A stretch of 27,497 nt of DNA from Methanolinea sp. UBA473 (lineage in GTDB: Archaea; Halobacteriota; Methanomicrobia; Methanomicrobiales; Methanospirillaceae), in NCBI GenBank assembly GCA_002509495.1, contig DAEV01000017.1, positions 1 to 27,497 of the forward strand, in the 5' to 3' direction. Shown in pieces: positions 8,476 through 14,673 of the stretch (positions are counted from its first letter, which is position 1; each line of letters opens with the position of its first letter). The translations under genes and the position numbers were made by a program. The notes below the pieces were generated by a model. That model was not told where the DNA came from and ran no database searches. It saw only the letters and a list, made by a program, of their open reading frames with translations.

Positions 8476-9968
8476 GGCTCTCCACCCGCCCGCATGATCG
8501 CGTTCATCATGGCCCCTGCTTTATGCTCCGTCTCCTCGAACTCCTTCTCCGGCACTGAATCCGCTACGATCCCGGCACCTGTGGAGTATTCGATCATCCC
8601 GTTCGTCATCCGGAGAGTCCGGATGGTGATAGCGAACTCAAGGGTATCCGAGAATCCGAAGTATCCCACCGCGCCTGCATATACCCCTCTCGGGTGCGCT
8701 TCAAGCTCGGAGATGATCTGCATAGCCCGGATCTTGGGTGCCCCGCTCACGGTGCCGGCCGGGAAGCAGGATGCCAGCGCATCGAACCGATCGCACCCAT
8801 TCCTGAGCACCCCGGACACCCGGGAGACGATATGCTGCACGTGGGAGAACCGCTCGATCTCCATGAATTCCGGAACTTTTACGGACCCAAAGGCCGAAAC
8901 CCTGCCGATATCGTTCCTGGCCAGGTCGACCAGCATGAGATGCTCCGCCCTTTCCTTGGGATCGGCCAGCATCTCCCGGCCCAGTCTGTCGTCCTCCTTT
9001 TCGTTCCTTCCTCTCGGGCGGGTCCCGGCGATGGGGACCGTCTGGACGAGGGATCCCTCTACCTTTACAAGCATCTCAGGACTCGACCCGATGATTGCCT
9101 CGTCCCCGAAGTTGAGGTAATACAGGTACGGTGAGGGGTTGATGGACCGGATAGCGCCGTACACTCTCAAAGGATCCCCTGTAAAAGGGAACCGGATCCT
9201 TCGCGAAAGGACCACCTGGAAGATATCCCCTGCCCGGATATGTTCCTTGGCCCGCTCGACGGCCTCCGTATACTCTTCACGGCTCATCGATCCGGACATG
9301 GTAACCGGGGGGGTCCGGGCCGTTACCCACACGTCAGCCCCCGGGGCATCTGCCTCTGCAATCCTCTCCTCCAGCTGCCTGATCCGGAGGTGTGCTTCTG
9401 CATATTCCTTCTCGTCACCGGCACCAGGGGGGAGAATTCGCAGGTCGAATATTTTTGCAGTTCCCTGAACATGGTTGTACACGATCCCTTTCGTCGCCAG
9501 CATGAACCGTGCCAGGGGGCCGCCTTCCCTCCCCGCATCCACAAGCCCTCCCGATAGTTCGGTCACCATGTCGTATGCGCAGTACCCGACAAGACCGCCG
9601 GAAAAATCCTGTCCGGGAGCTCCTCCGATCCGGAACCCGGAAAGGAGGTTTCGTATCCTGGCCAGGACATCTCCACCGCCCGCAGGATGAAAGAGTATCG
9701 ATAGATCCGGGTCACCTGTGCAGGTGAGATCAGGGTCAAACGACAGGATAAGCGGGGGTTCCAGCCCTATGATGGACCGGACGGCCCTTCGGGGCATTCC
9801 TTCCATCGATTCAAGGATGAATCCTTTTTCCGGGGACAGGGCCCTGAAAAGGGAATACGGATCAATGGCAGGGACCGGGATCTCCTTTTGGACTGGGATA
9901 ATGACTGGGGAATCGTTGACAGCGTCCGGTTCCAACCTATCCGATATCACCGTCCGTTGCGCCGTCAC
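8472..9968 (-). CDS. trpE: Anthranilate synthase component I
   Basis: TrpE makes anthranilate from chorismate with TrpG. The chorismate-binding core is complete: IAGTRPRGRN, EHLMLVDLARNDIGRV, FSHVQHIVS, and the CFPAGTVSGAPKIRAM segment. The N-domain has ILESMEGMPRRAVRS (about residues 51-65), matching the LLESX10S element that binds feedback-inhibiting tryptophan, so the enzyme is probably Trp-sensitive. The frame is open up to TTG 10037, but that codon lies between the TATA box (10047-10054) and the predicted start of transcription (~10024), so it should not be in the mRNA. I choose GTG 9968 (498 residues), which has GGAGG 11 bases upstream and overlaps the stop of an 18-codon mini-ORF. Another GTG at codon 9 of this version is a weaker choice. 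First gene of the trp operon. Confidence 0.93.
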   Translation of the reverse strand: MTAQRTVISDRLEPDAVNDSPVIIPVQKEIPVPAIDPYSLFRALSPEKGFILESMEGMPRRAVRSIIGLEPPLILSFDPDLTCTGDPDLSILFHPAGGGDVLARIRNLLSGFRIGGAPGQDFSGGLVGYCAYDMVTELSGGLVDAGREGGPLARFMLATKGIVYNHVQGTAKIFDLRILPPGAGDEKEYAEAHLRIRQLEERIAEADAPGADVWVTARTPPVTMSGSMSREEYTEAVERAKEHIRAGDIFQVVLSRRIRFPFTGDPLRVYGAIRSINPSPYLYYLNFGDEAIIGSSPEMLVKVEGSLVQTVPIAGTRPRGRNEKEDDRLGREMLADPKERAEHLMLVDLARNDIGRVSAFGSVKVPEFMEIERFSHVQHIVSRVSGVLRNGCDRFDALASCFPAGTVSGAPKIRAMQIISELEAHPRGVYAGAVGYFGFSDTLEFAITIRTLRMTNGMIEYSTGAGIVADSVPEKEFEETEHKAGAMMNAIMRAGGEP

Positions 9969-10021
9969 CGGGACGGCAGCCTCCAGTCCAGCGGCATCAC
10001 CTGGGGATTCGCAGATTTCAT
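9965..10021 (-). CDS. Putative 18-codon leader ORF upstream of trpE
   Basis: An ATG at 10021, within a few bases of the predicted transcription start, opens an 18-codon frame reading MKSANPQVMPLDWRLPSR. Its TGA stop overlaps the likely trpE GTG (GTGA). It has one Trp codon and carries the GGAGG that would serve trpE. It could be a near-leaderless leader peptide coupling translation into trpE. It may equally be chance, since a frame this short needs no explanation. Confidence 0.35.
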   Translation of the reverse strand: MKSANPQVMPLDWRLPSR

Positions 10022-10036
10022 GTACATTATTGTACA
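10021..10036 (-). promoter_or_regulatory. Two TRP boxes (TrpY-type operator) at the trpE promoter
   Basis: TGTACATTATTGTACA consists of two TGTACA hexamers (10021-10026 and 10031-10036), ten bases or one helical turn apart. TGTACA is the TRP-box sequence bound by the TrpY repressor of Methanothermobacter upstream of its trp genes. Here the pair lies 11-26 bases downstream of the TATA box and covers the predicted transcription start, where a bound repressor would block the polymerase. No trpY-like gene is in the window. Confidence 0.75.
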
Positions 10037-10046
10037 ATGATGTATT

Positions 10047-10054
10047 TATTTATA
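10047..10054 (-). promoter_or_regulatory. TATA box of the trp operon
   Basis: Minus-strand TATAAATA in an AT-rich block within GC-rich DNA, with the TRP boxes immediately downstream. It predicts a transcription start near 10024, which excludes the TTG at 10037 as the trpE start. Confidence 0.75.
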
Positions 10055-10178
10055 CTTTATTGTAGGAATTAGATCCTGGTTAGTAGATAGACTCGATTTC
10101 CCCCCGCGAATCACAGAACGCGCTTTGAGGATCCCGTTTATATCAGATCCCGGGCTTTAAACCACTTTTAATGCCCGC

Positions 10179-11555
10179 TTATCCCAACTTTTCAAGGACC
10201 GCAACAAACAATTCGGATTTCCTGTGAGGGACCTGGTGCCTGCACATCTCCACATCCCACTCCTTCCCGTCAAGGTCCCGGAGGCGCCAGCGGGCCCTGG
10301 GACTGTCCCCTTTCCGGAATGCTCCCAGGTTCTCCCTGAAGGCATTTTTATCGGTGAACAGATCCCATATCGGGGTTTTCCGAATCGCTTCCGTATCCCC
10401 GCCCGAAACCAATTCTCCTGCAGATCTGTTCGTTTGCAGTATGATTCCTTCCGGATCCAGGACGAATGTGATATGGGGTGCCATGTCAAGAAGGATCTCC
10501 ATCGCATGGTCCATCTGCCTGGATTCAGTTTCTGCCCTCCGGAGATCGGTCACATCCCGGAAGATTCCCCGGGTATAGAGGGGTTTGCCTTCCGAAAAGC
10601 GGCAGTTCACGTTTCCCTCCACGTAGACCTTCCTCCCGGACTTTGATAGGAAGACCGCCTCCACCCTTCCCGCAGGTTCTCCCGCCATGACTTTCTGGAA
10701 AAGGACCATACACTTGTCGCTACAGCTCGGATCGATGATGTCGAAGAGGTTGATCTTCTCCACCTCATCAGGGCTGTATCCCAGCGTTTCTCTCCATGCC
10801 CTGTTGACGAACAGGAACTGTCCTTCCGGATTCACGCTCTGTATGAGGTCGTTTGCATTTTCCAGGAGATCGTGGAAACGTTTTTCGCTCTCCGCCAACG
10901 CATATCTTGCGGATTTGAGATCGAGCAGTGTCTTCACCCAGTGCTGGACTTCGAGCGAGGGAAGATGGAAACGGCGGGCATCGGCAGCAGGGATATAGAA
11001 GAGGTTCTCCACGACTTCTGCGCCGATGATCGCGACCGGATGGGTGCGAAGAACATCCTGGAGAACAGTGGCAGGAAATTTTTCCACATGATACTGACAG
11101 ACCAGAAGCAGAGCCTTCTCATCCAGGAGCGCCTCGATGCCTGCCATGTCGGAAACCAGCCTCTGGCTGCTGTGGGTATCCGTGGAGATGGGGGGAGCCT
11201 CCCGGAGGATGAGAAGAGCCGAGAAACCCTGTTCTTTGGCCTCCCTGATCTCCTGGCTGATAAATTTCATAGCCCCGGATGCCGTCGAGAATGCGAGGTG
11301 AAACTCCGACTCATCGGACGTGATAACGCGTAGCCCTTGATCCAGCACGTCGGAGGGGGAATCCTTATTCCGGAACATCCCTTCTACGAATTCCCGGGGA
11401 TTCACCCGGGCAATATAGAGCAGTTTCCACCCCTCTTTCCTGCACTGCTGCCATAGTTTCCGGGCGACTGCTTTCATCTCCTGCTCGTTCCTGTAAAGGA
11501 AACATGCATGTTCTCCCGGCGCCAGCTCTTCCCTGACCCCTCCTGCAGACATCAT
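10179..11555 (-). CDS. MEDS-PAS-PAS sensory protein without kinase domain
   Basis: The 458-residue soluble protein begins with a MEDS (methanogen/methylotroph DcmR sensory) domain at about 8-200: APGEHACFLYRNEQE, then KLLYIARVNP and later VLRTHPVAIIGAEVVENLFY. A helix near 205-228 leads to a first PAS domain (226-336) with FVNRAWRETLGYSPDEV and a PAC-like GIFRDVTDLRRAE. A second PAS follows (350-455) with VLDPEGIILQTNRSAGELV. There are no transmembrane segments, no H-box or ATPase and no HTH, so it must act through a partner. MEDS domains are thought to bind hydrocarbon-derived or other small ligands; the ligand here is unknown. It lies upstream of the trp promoter on the same strand but is a separate transcription unit. 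The start could also be the second ATG, one codon on. Confidence 0.85.
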   Translation of the reverse strand: MMSAGGVREELAPGEHACFLYRNEQEMKAVARKLWQQCRKEGWKLLYIARVNPREFVEGMFRNKDSPSDVLDQGLRVITSDESEFHLAFSTASGAMKFISQEIREAKEQGFSALLILREAPPISTDTHSSQRLVSDMAGIEALLDEKALLLVCQYHVEKFPATVLQDVLRTHPVAIIGAEVVENLFYIPAADARRFHLPSLEVQHWVKTLLDLKSARYALAESEKRFHDLLENANDLIQSVNPEGQFLFVNRAWRETLGYSPDEVEKINLFDIIDPSCSDKCMVLFQKVMAGEPAGRVEAVFLSKSGRKVYVEGNVNCRFSEGKPLYTRGIFRDVTDLRRAETESRQMDHAMEILLDMAPHITFVLDPEGIILQTNRSAGELVSGGDTEAIRKTPIWDLFTDKNAFRENLGAFRKGDSPRARWRLRDLDGKEWDVEMCRHQVPHRKSELFVAVLEKLG

Positions 11556-11615
11556 TCATACCCCACAATTTCAACGGTTTGAATTCCGATAAGTAGTGGA
11601 AAGGGGCGGTGGATT

Positions 11616-11624
11616 CATAAATAT
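11616..11624 (-). promoter_or_regulatory. Possible TATA element of the MEDS-PAS gene
   Basis: Minus-strand ATATTTATG in the 90 bp gap between the NAD-kinase-like gene and the sensor gene. It stands ~65 bases before the sensor ATG and would give a leader of about 40 nt. Confidence 0.4.
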
Positions 11625-11645
11625 TGTTCCGAAACCGGAGACAGG

Positions 11646-12806
11646 TTACTGGCAGCTGCCCGTGGATCTTTTCAGGCGCTTTCGCTGTGCAGTACGATAT
11701 CCGGTAATTATCTGGAGGAATTCGCCGAATCCGGCATCGAGTCCGGGATCCCCCGTATCGAGGAAGAGCATCGGGGTTTCTGTTAATTTGTGGGGGGTGG
11801 CCACCACGATTACCTGGGACACCCCGATCCTGCGGAGAACCTGGGGACTCACCTGCTGAGTTCCCCGGCCAAGGACAGCCCCCTGGGCACCAATGACACT
11901 CACCACAAGACGTACATGGGCATACTGGTCCAGGAGGGCCAGCATAGAGGACTCGTTGAGGTCACACTCAACGATCCGGCCCTTGATCATCGCATCAAAC
12001 CCGAGGAGGGTCTTCTCAAGGCCGAACTCATGCGCAATTGCGCCGGTGGTGGTGCCGGGACCGAGTATATAGAGGATCTCGGGTGTACCCTCCATCACTT
12101 CGGCAAGGAACCGTGCGATCCCTGCCCGTGCCCGATCATCGTCCCTGTCCTCGAAGACGACTTTCGTGCCCTGGACAAGGCCGGGAAGGTAAGGGGACCG
12201 GGCGATACCATAGAGCCGGGTGCGGAGTTCACCGAGACGATACGCCTCTTCATCGACGTCCACGACCTCTGCATCACGGAGGGGCAGGGAGAGCGGTCCG
12301 ATTCCCTGCTGCAGGAGTATCTCAGCGGCTGCCTCCGGCGTCAACGAAAAGACCGCCGAGTACATCTTCACCCCGGCAGGGATTCCCAGCAGGGGAATGC
12401 CGGTCCCTGTAGTGTCAAATACGTCCCTGGCAGTTCCATCACCTCCGCAAAAGAGTACGAGGTCTACTCCAATCGATCGGAACACCCTGCAGGCTTCCCG
12501 GGTATCAGCGGAGGATGTTTCCGCTCCGGGCGAGGAATACACCACATCGAACCCGGAGATTCCCGCATCGCGAAGGATATCCTCACCCATGGGACCCGAG
12601 CAGGTGAGGAACCGGAACGGCGCATCCTTCAGGAGCACCATGGCTTCCTTTGCCCGCCCGGGTGCGTGGGCAACGGCTCCCCGGATCCTTGCCTGCTCAA
12701 CGAGCCCGTCGGTCCCCTTGAGCCCGACCGCTCCACCCATTCCGGCGATGGGATTGACCAGGAATCCTACTGTGATCCGTGGAAAGGATTGGGGAGGGGA
12801 GGACAT
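11646..12806 (-). CDS. ATP-NAD kinase-like protein (COG3199/AcoX-type)
   Basis: The 386-residue protein belongs to the NAD kinase/diacylglycerol kinase-like fold. The N-terminal NPIAGMGGAVGLKGTDG (18-34) and the nucleotide-binding FCGGDGTARD (119-128, GGDGT at 121-125) are clear, followed by PAGVKMYSAVF and a C-terminal LYILGPGTTTGAIA. This is the long archaeal/AcoX-type group annotated as polyphosphate/ATP-NAD kinase, which would make NADP; activity is inferred. The frame is open upstream to 13004 but that part is antisense-like within trpB2. ATG 12806 gives the natural start (MSSPPQSFPRITVGFLVNP) 43 bases after the trpB2 stop. No clear Shine-Dalgarno is present. Probably co-transcribed with trpB2. 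Confidence 0.82.
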   Translation of the reverse strand: MSSPPQSFPRITVGFLVNPIAGMGGAVGLKGTDGLVEQARIRGAVAHAPGRAKEAMVLLKDAPFRFLTCSGPMGEDILRDAGISGFDVVYSSPGAETSSADTREACRVFRSIGVDLVLFCGGDGTARDVFDTTGTGIPLLGIPAGVKMYSAVFSLTPEAAAEILLQQGIGPLSLPLRDAEVVDVDEEAYRLGELRTRLYGIARSPYLPGLVQGTKVVFEDRDDDRARAGIARFLAEVMEGTPEILYILGPGTTTGAIAHEFGLEKTLLGFDAMIKGRIVECDLNESSMLALLDQYAHVRLVVSVIGAQGAVLGRGTQQVSPQVLRRIGVSQVIVVATPHKLTETPMLFLDTGDPGLDAGFGEFLQIITGYRTAQRKRLKRSTGSCQ

Positions 12807-12849
12807 CCGGGGGAAAAATGAAGAGGGGATTCTGACAGTTCTATCCGCT

Positions 12850-14211
12850 TCAGGTTGGGATCTTCGGGATCCTGGCCAGGGACTCGCGAATAAGCTGCTC
12901 CGGATATTCATAGTCCTCCAGCTTGCCTGCGTAGTAGGCATCGTAGGCGGACATGTCGAAATCGCCATGGCCCGAGCAATTGAAGAGGATCGTCTTCTCT
13001 TCACCCGTCTTTTTACATTCCAGGGCCTTGTCGATGGCCACCCTTACCGCGTGGGAGGTCTCCGGGGCGACGATGAATCCTTCCGTCTGTGCAAACGTCT
13101 GGGCCGCTTCAAAGACCTCGGTCTGGTAGCAGGATGTGGCAGTCATGGTCCCCTCCTGCACCAGCTTCGAGACGATAGGGGAAGCCCCATGGTATCGCAG
13201 GCCGCCGGCATGGATGGACGGCGGGACGAAATCATGGCCCAGGGTGAACATCTTCAGGAGCGGTGTCAGTCCGGCCACATCTCCGTAATCGTAGGTGTAT
13301 AATCCACGGGTAAGCGTGGGGCACGCAGTAGGTTCGACCGCGATGATCTCGGTCTCCTTATGCGAGCCCTTCAGCTTGTCCCCCGCGAAGGGGAAGGCGA
13401 TCCCCGCAAAATTGGAGCCTCCTCCCACACAGCCTATGACGACGTCGGGATACTCCTCCACTTGCGCCATCTGCTCCATCGCCTCGAGTCCGATTACTGT
13501 CTGGTGAAGGCATACGTGGTTCAGGACCGAACCCAGGGAGTAGTTGGTATTGGCATGGGTGGCTGCATCCTCCACCGCTTCGGAGATGGCAATCCCAAGA
13601 CTGCCCGGGGTGTCCCTGTCGTGTTCGAGGACCGCGGTCCCGGCCTTTGTCTTGGTGCTCGGGCTCGGGATGCACTCTGCTCCCCATACATGCATCATCG
13701 ATTTGCGGTAGGGTTTCTGTGCATAGCTGGAACGGACCATGTAGATGGTGCATTCGAGACCGAACACTTTGGTGGCGAACGCCAGGGCCGATCCCCATTG
13801 TCCGGCACCAGTCTCTGTTGCAAGCCGTTCGACTCCGGCCTTCATGTTGTAGTACGCCTGGGCTACCGCGGTATTGGGTTTATGGCTCCCTGCCGGACTC
13901 ACTCCCTCATATTTATAGTAGATCCGTGCGGGCGTCTTTAAGCGCGCCTCCAGCCTGTGAGCGCGGTAGAGAGGAGCGGGCCTCCATATCCTCAGGATGT
14001 CGCGGACCTCCTCGGGGATATCGATCATTTTCTGCGGGCTCATCTCCTGTCGGATCAGCTCCATAGGGAAGATGGGGGAGAGGTCCTCCGGCGTCACCGG
14101 CTTTCCCGTTCCGGGATGGAGCGGCGGGTCAAGGGGGGTAGGCAGGTCGGCCAGAATATTATACCACCTCTTCGGGAGGTGCTCCTCGTCAAGGAGAATC
14201 TTGGTATGCAT
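12850..14211 (-). CDS. trpB2: Tryptophan synthase beta-like protein TrpB2
   Basis: This 453-residue PLP protein is the long TrpB2 paralogue common in archaea. The PLP lysine is K111 in GVSPAGSHKPNTAVAQAYY, followed by TETGAGQWGSALAFA and the phosphate loop CVGGGSNFAG. An insertion with PTLTRGLYTYDYGDVAGLTP is typical of the subgroup. TrpB2 enzymes synthesise Trp from indole and serine (indole salvage) or use O-phosphoserine without TrpA, and do not need the alpha subunit. It lies outside the operon with its own AT-rich promoter, and the predicted transcription start nearly coincides with the ATG, so the mRNA may be leaderless. It is 43 bp upstream of the NAD-kinase-like gene. Confidence 0.94.
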   Translation of the reverse strand: MHTKILLDEEHLPKRWYNILADLPTPLDPPLHPGTGKPVTPEDLSPIFPMELIRQEMSPQKMIDIPEEVRDILRIWRPAPLYRAHRLEARLKTPARIYYKYEGVSPAGSHKPNTAVAQAYYNMKAGVERLATETGAGQWGSALAFATKVFGLECTIYMVRSSYAQKPYRKSMMHVWGAECIPSPSTKTKAGTAVLEHDRDTPGSLGIAISEAVEDAATHANTNYSLGSVLNHVCLHQTVIGLEAMEQMAQVEEYPDVVIGCVGGGSNFAGIAFPFAGDKLKGSHKETEIIAVEPTACPTLTRGLYTYDYGDVAGLTPLLKMFTLGHDFVPPSIHAGGLRYHGASPIVSKLVQEGTMTATSCYQTEVFEAAQTFAQTEGFIVAPETSHAVRVAIDKALECKKTGEEKTILFNCSGHGDFDMSAYDAYYAGKLEDYEYPEQLIRESLARIPKIPT

Positions 14212-14227
14212 GAATCCTTATGAGCTT

Positions 14228-14243
14228 TGTATAAATATATACA
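14228..14243 (-). promoter_or_regulatory. trpB2 promoter with palindromic TRP-box-like element
   Basis: TGTATAAATATATACA has TGTATA and TATACA half-sites separated by four bases, the same centre-to-centre distance of ten as in the trpE boxes and one base off TGTACA in each half. It also contains the only good TATA element (TATATATT) before trpB2, placed for a start at about 14211. A repressor bound here would compete with TBP. The AT-rich nature means the palindrome may be just a TATA box. Confidence 0.5.
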
Positions 14244-14315
14244 TTGTTGCACGTTTTTGTCACTCGGTGCCGAATCGACTCCCCGTCAGGGATCCGGCAT
14301 TCACGAAAGACATAG

Positions 14316-14321
14316 AAAAAA
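14316..14321 (-). terminator. U-tract terminator after the STAS gene
   Basis: T6 on the minus strand five bases after the STAS TAA stop, the same arrangement as after trpA. No strong stem is associated. Confidence 0.5.
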
Positions 14322-14325
14322 GAGG

Positions 14326-14637
14326 TTATCCCTGATGTTGCCGTAAGGCTTCTTCTTCTGAAGCATAGATGGAGAAGATCCGGGAAAAGCCGGTAAGATC
14401 AAAGACCTCCTTCACAAAAGGCTGCATGCAGCAGAGGACCATATCTCCCTGGAGGGCTTTGACCTTCTTCATCGCGGCCAGCAGCACCCGAAGCCCTGCA
14501 CTGCTCATATAATCCACCTTCGATAAATCAATCAGGAGATGCCGTTCCCCACCAGCAATTACCTCCGTTATCTCAGATTCCATGGCAGGGGACGTAGCCC
14601 CGTCGATCCTCCCCACCGGTGAAATCACCCTGGTCAT
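14326..14637 (-). CDS. STAS-domain protein, anti-anti-sigma factor type
   Basis: A single STAS domain of 103 residues. The SpoIIAA phosphorylation site is seen as DYMSSAGLRVLL, where S46 aligns with the phosphorylatable serine; strand and helix order (VISPVGRIDG, HLLIDLSKV, VLCCMQPFVKEVFDLTGFSRIF) is complete. Bacterial members are regulated by a HATPase serine kinase and a PP2C phosphatase. Archaea lack sigma70-type factors, so the partner must be something else. The frame extends to TTG 14643, but ATG 14637 is better placed eight bases after AGGAG. It follows the MBL/kinase-like gene by 36 bp on the same strand, so the two are probably co-transcribed, and a functional pairing is inferred. 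Confidence 0.88.
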   Translation of the reverse strand: MTRVISPVGRIDGATSPAMESEITEVIAGGERHLLIDLSKVDYMSSAGLRVLLAAMKKVKALQGDMVLCCMQPFVKEVFDLTGFSRIFSIYASEEEALRQHQG

Positions 14638-14673
14638 CTCCAAAACTCCTGTATATGCATTGGCGGTTGATGG

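Noticed and set aside
9969..10037. TTG 10037 as the trpE start, giving 23 extra residues
   Set aside because: It lies between the TATA box and the predicted transcription start, inside the TRP boxes, and adds nothing conserved.
12807..13004. 66-residue N-terminal extension of the NAD-kinase-like protein
   Set aside because: It overlaps the end of trpB2 in another frame, is Ser/Arg-rich and precedes the conserved family start.
11790..13302. Plus-strand frames of 343 and 360 codons opposite the NAD-kinase-like and trpB2 genes
   Set aside because: Both opposite genes have family motifs over their full length; the plus frames are shadows.
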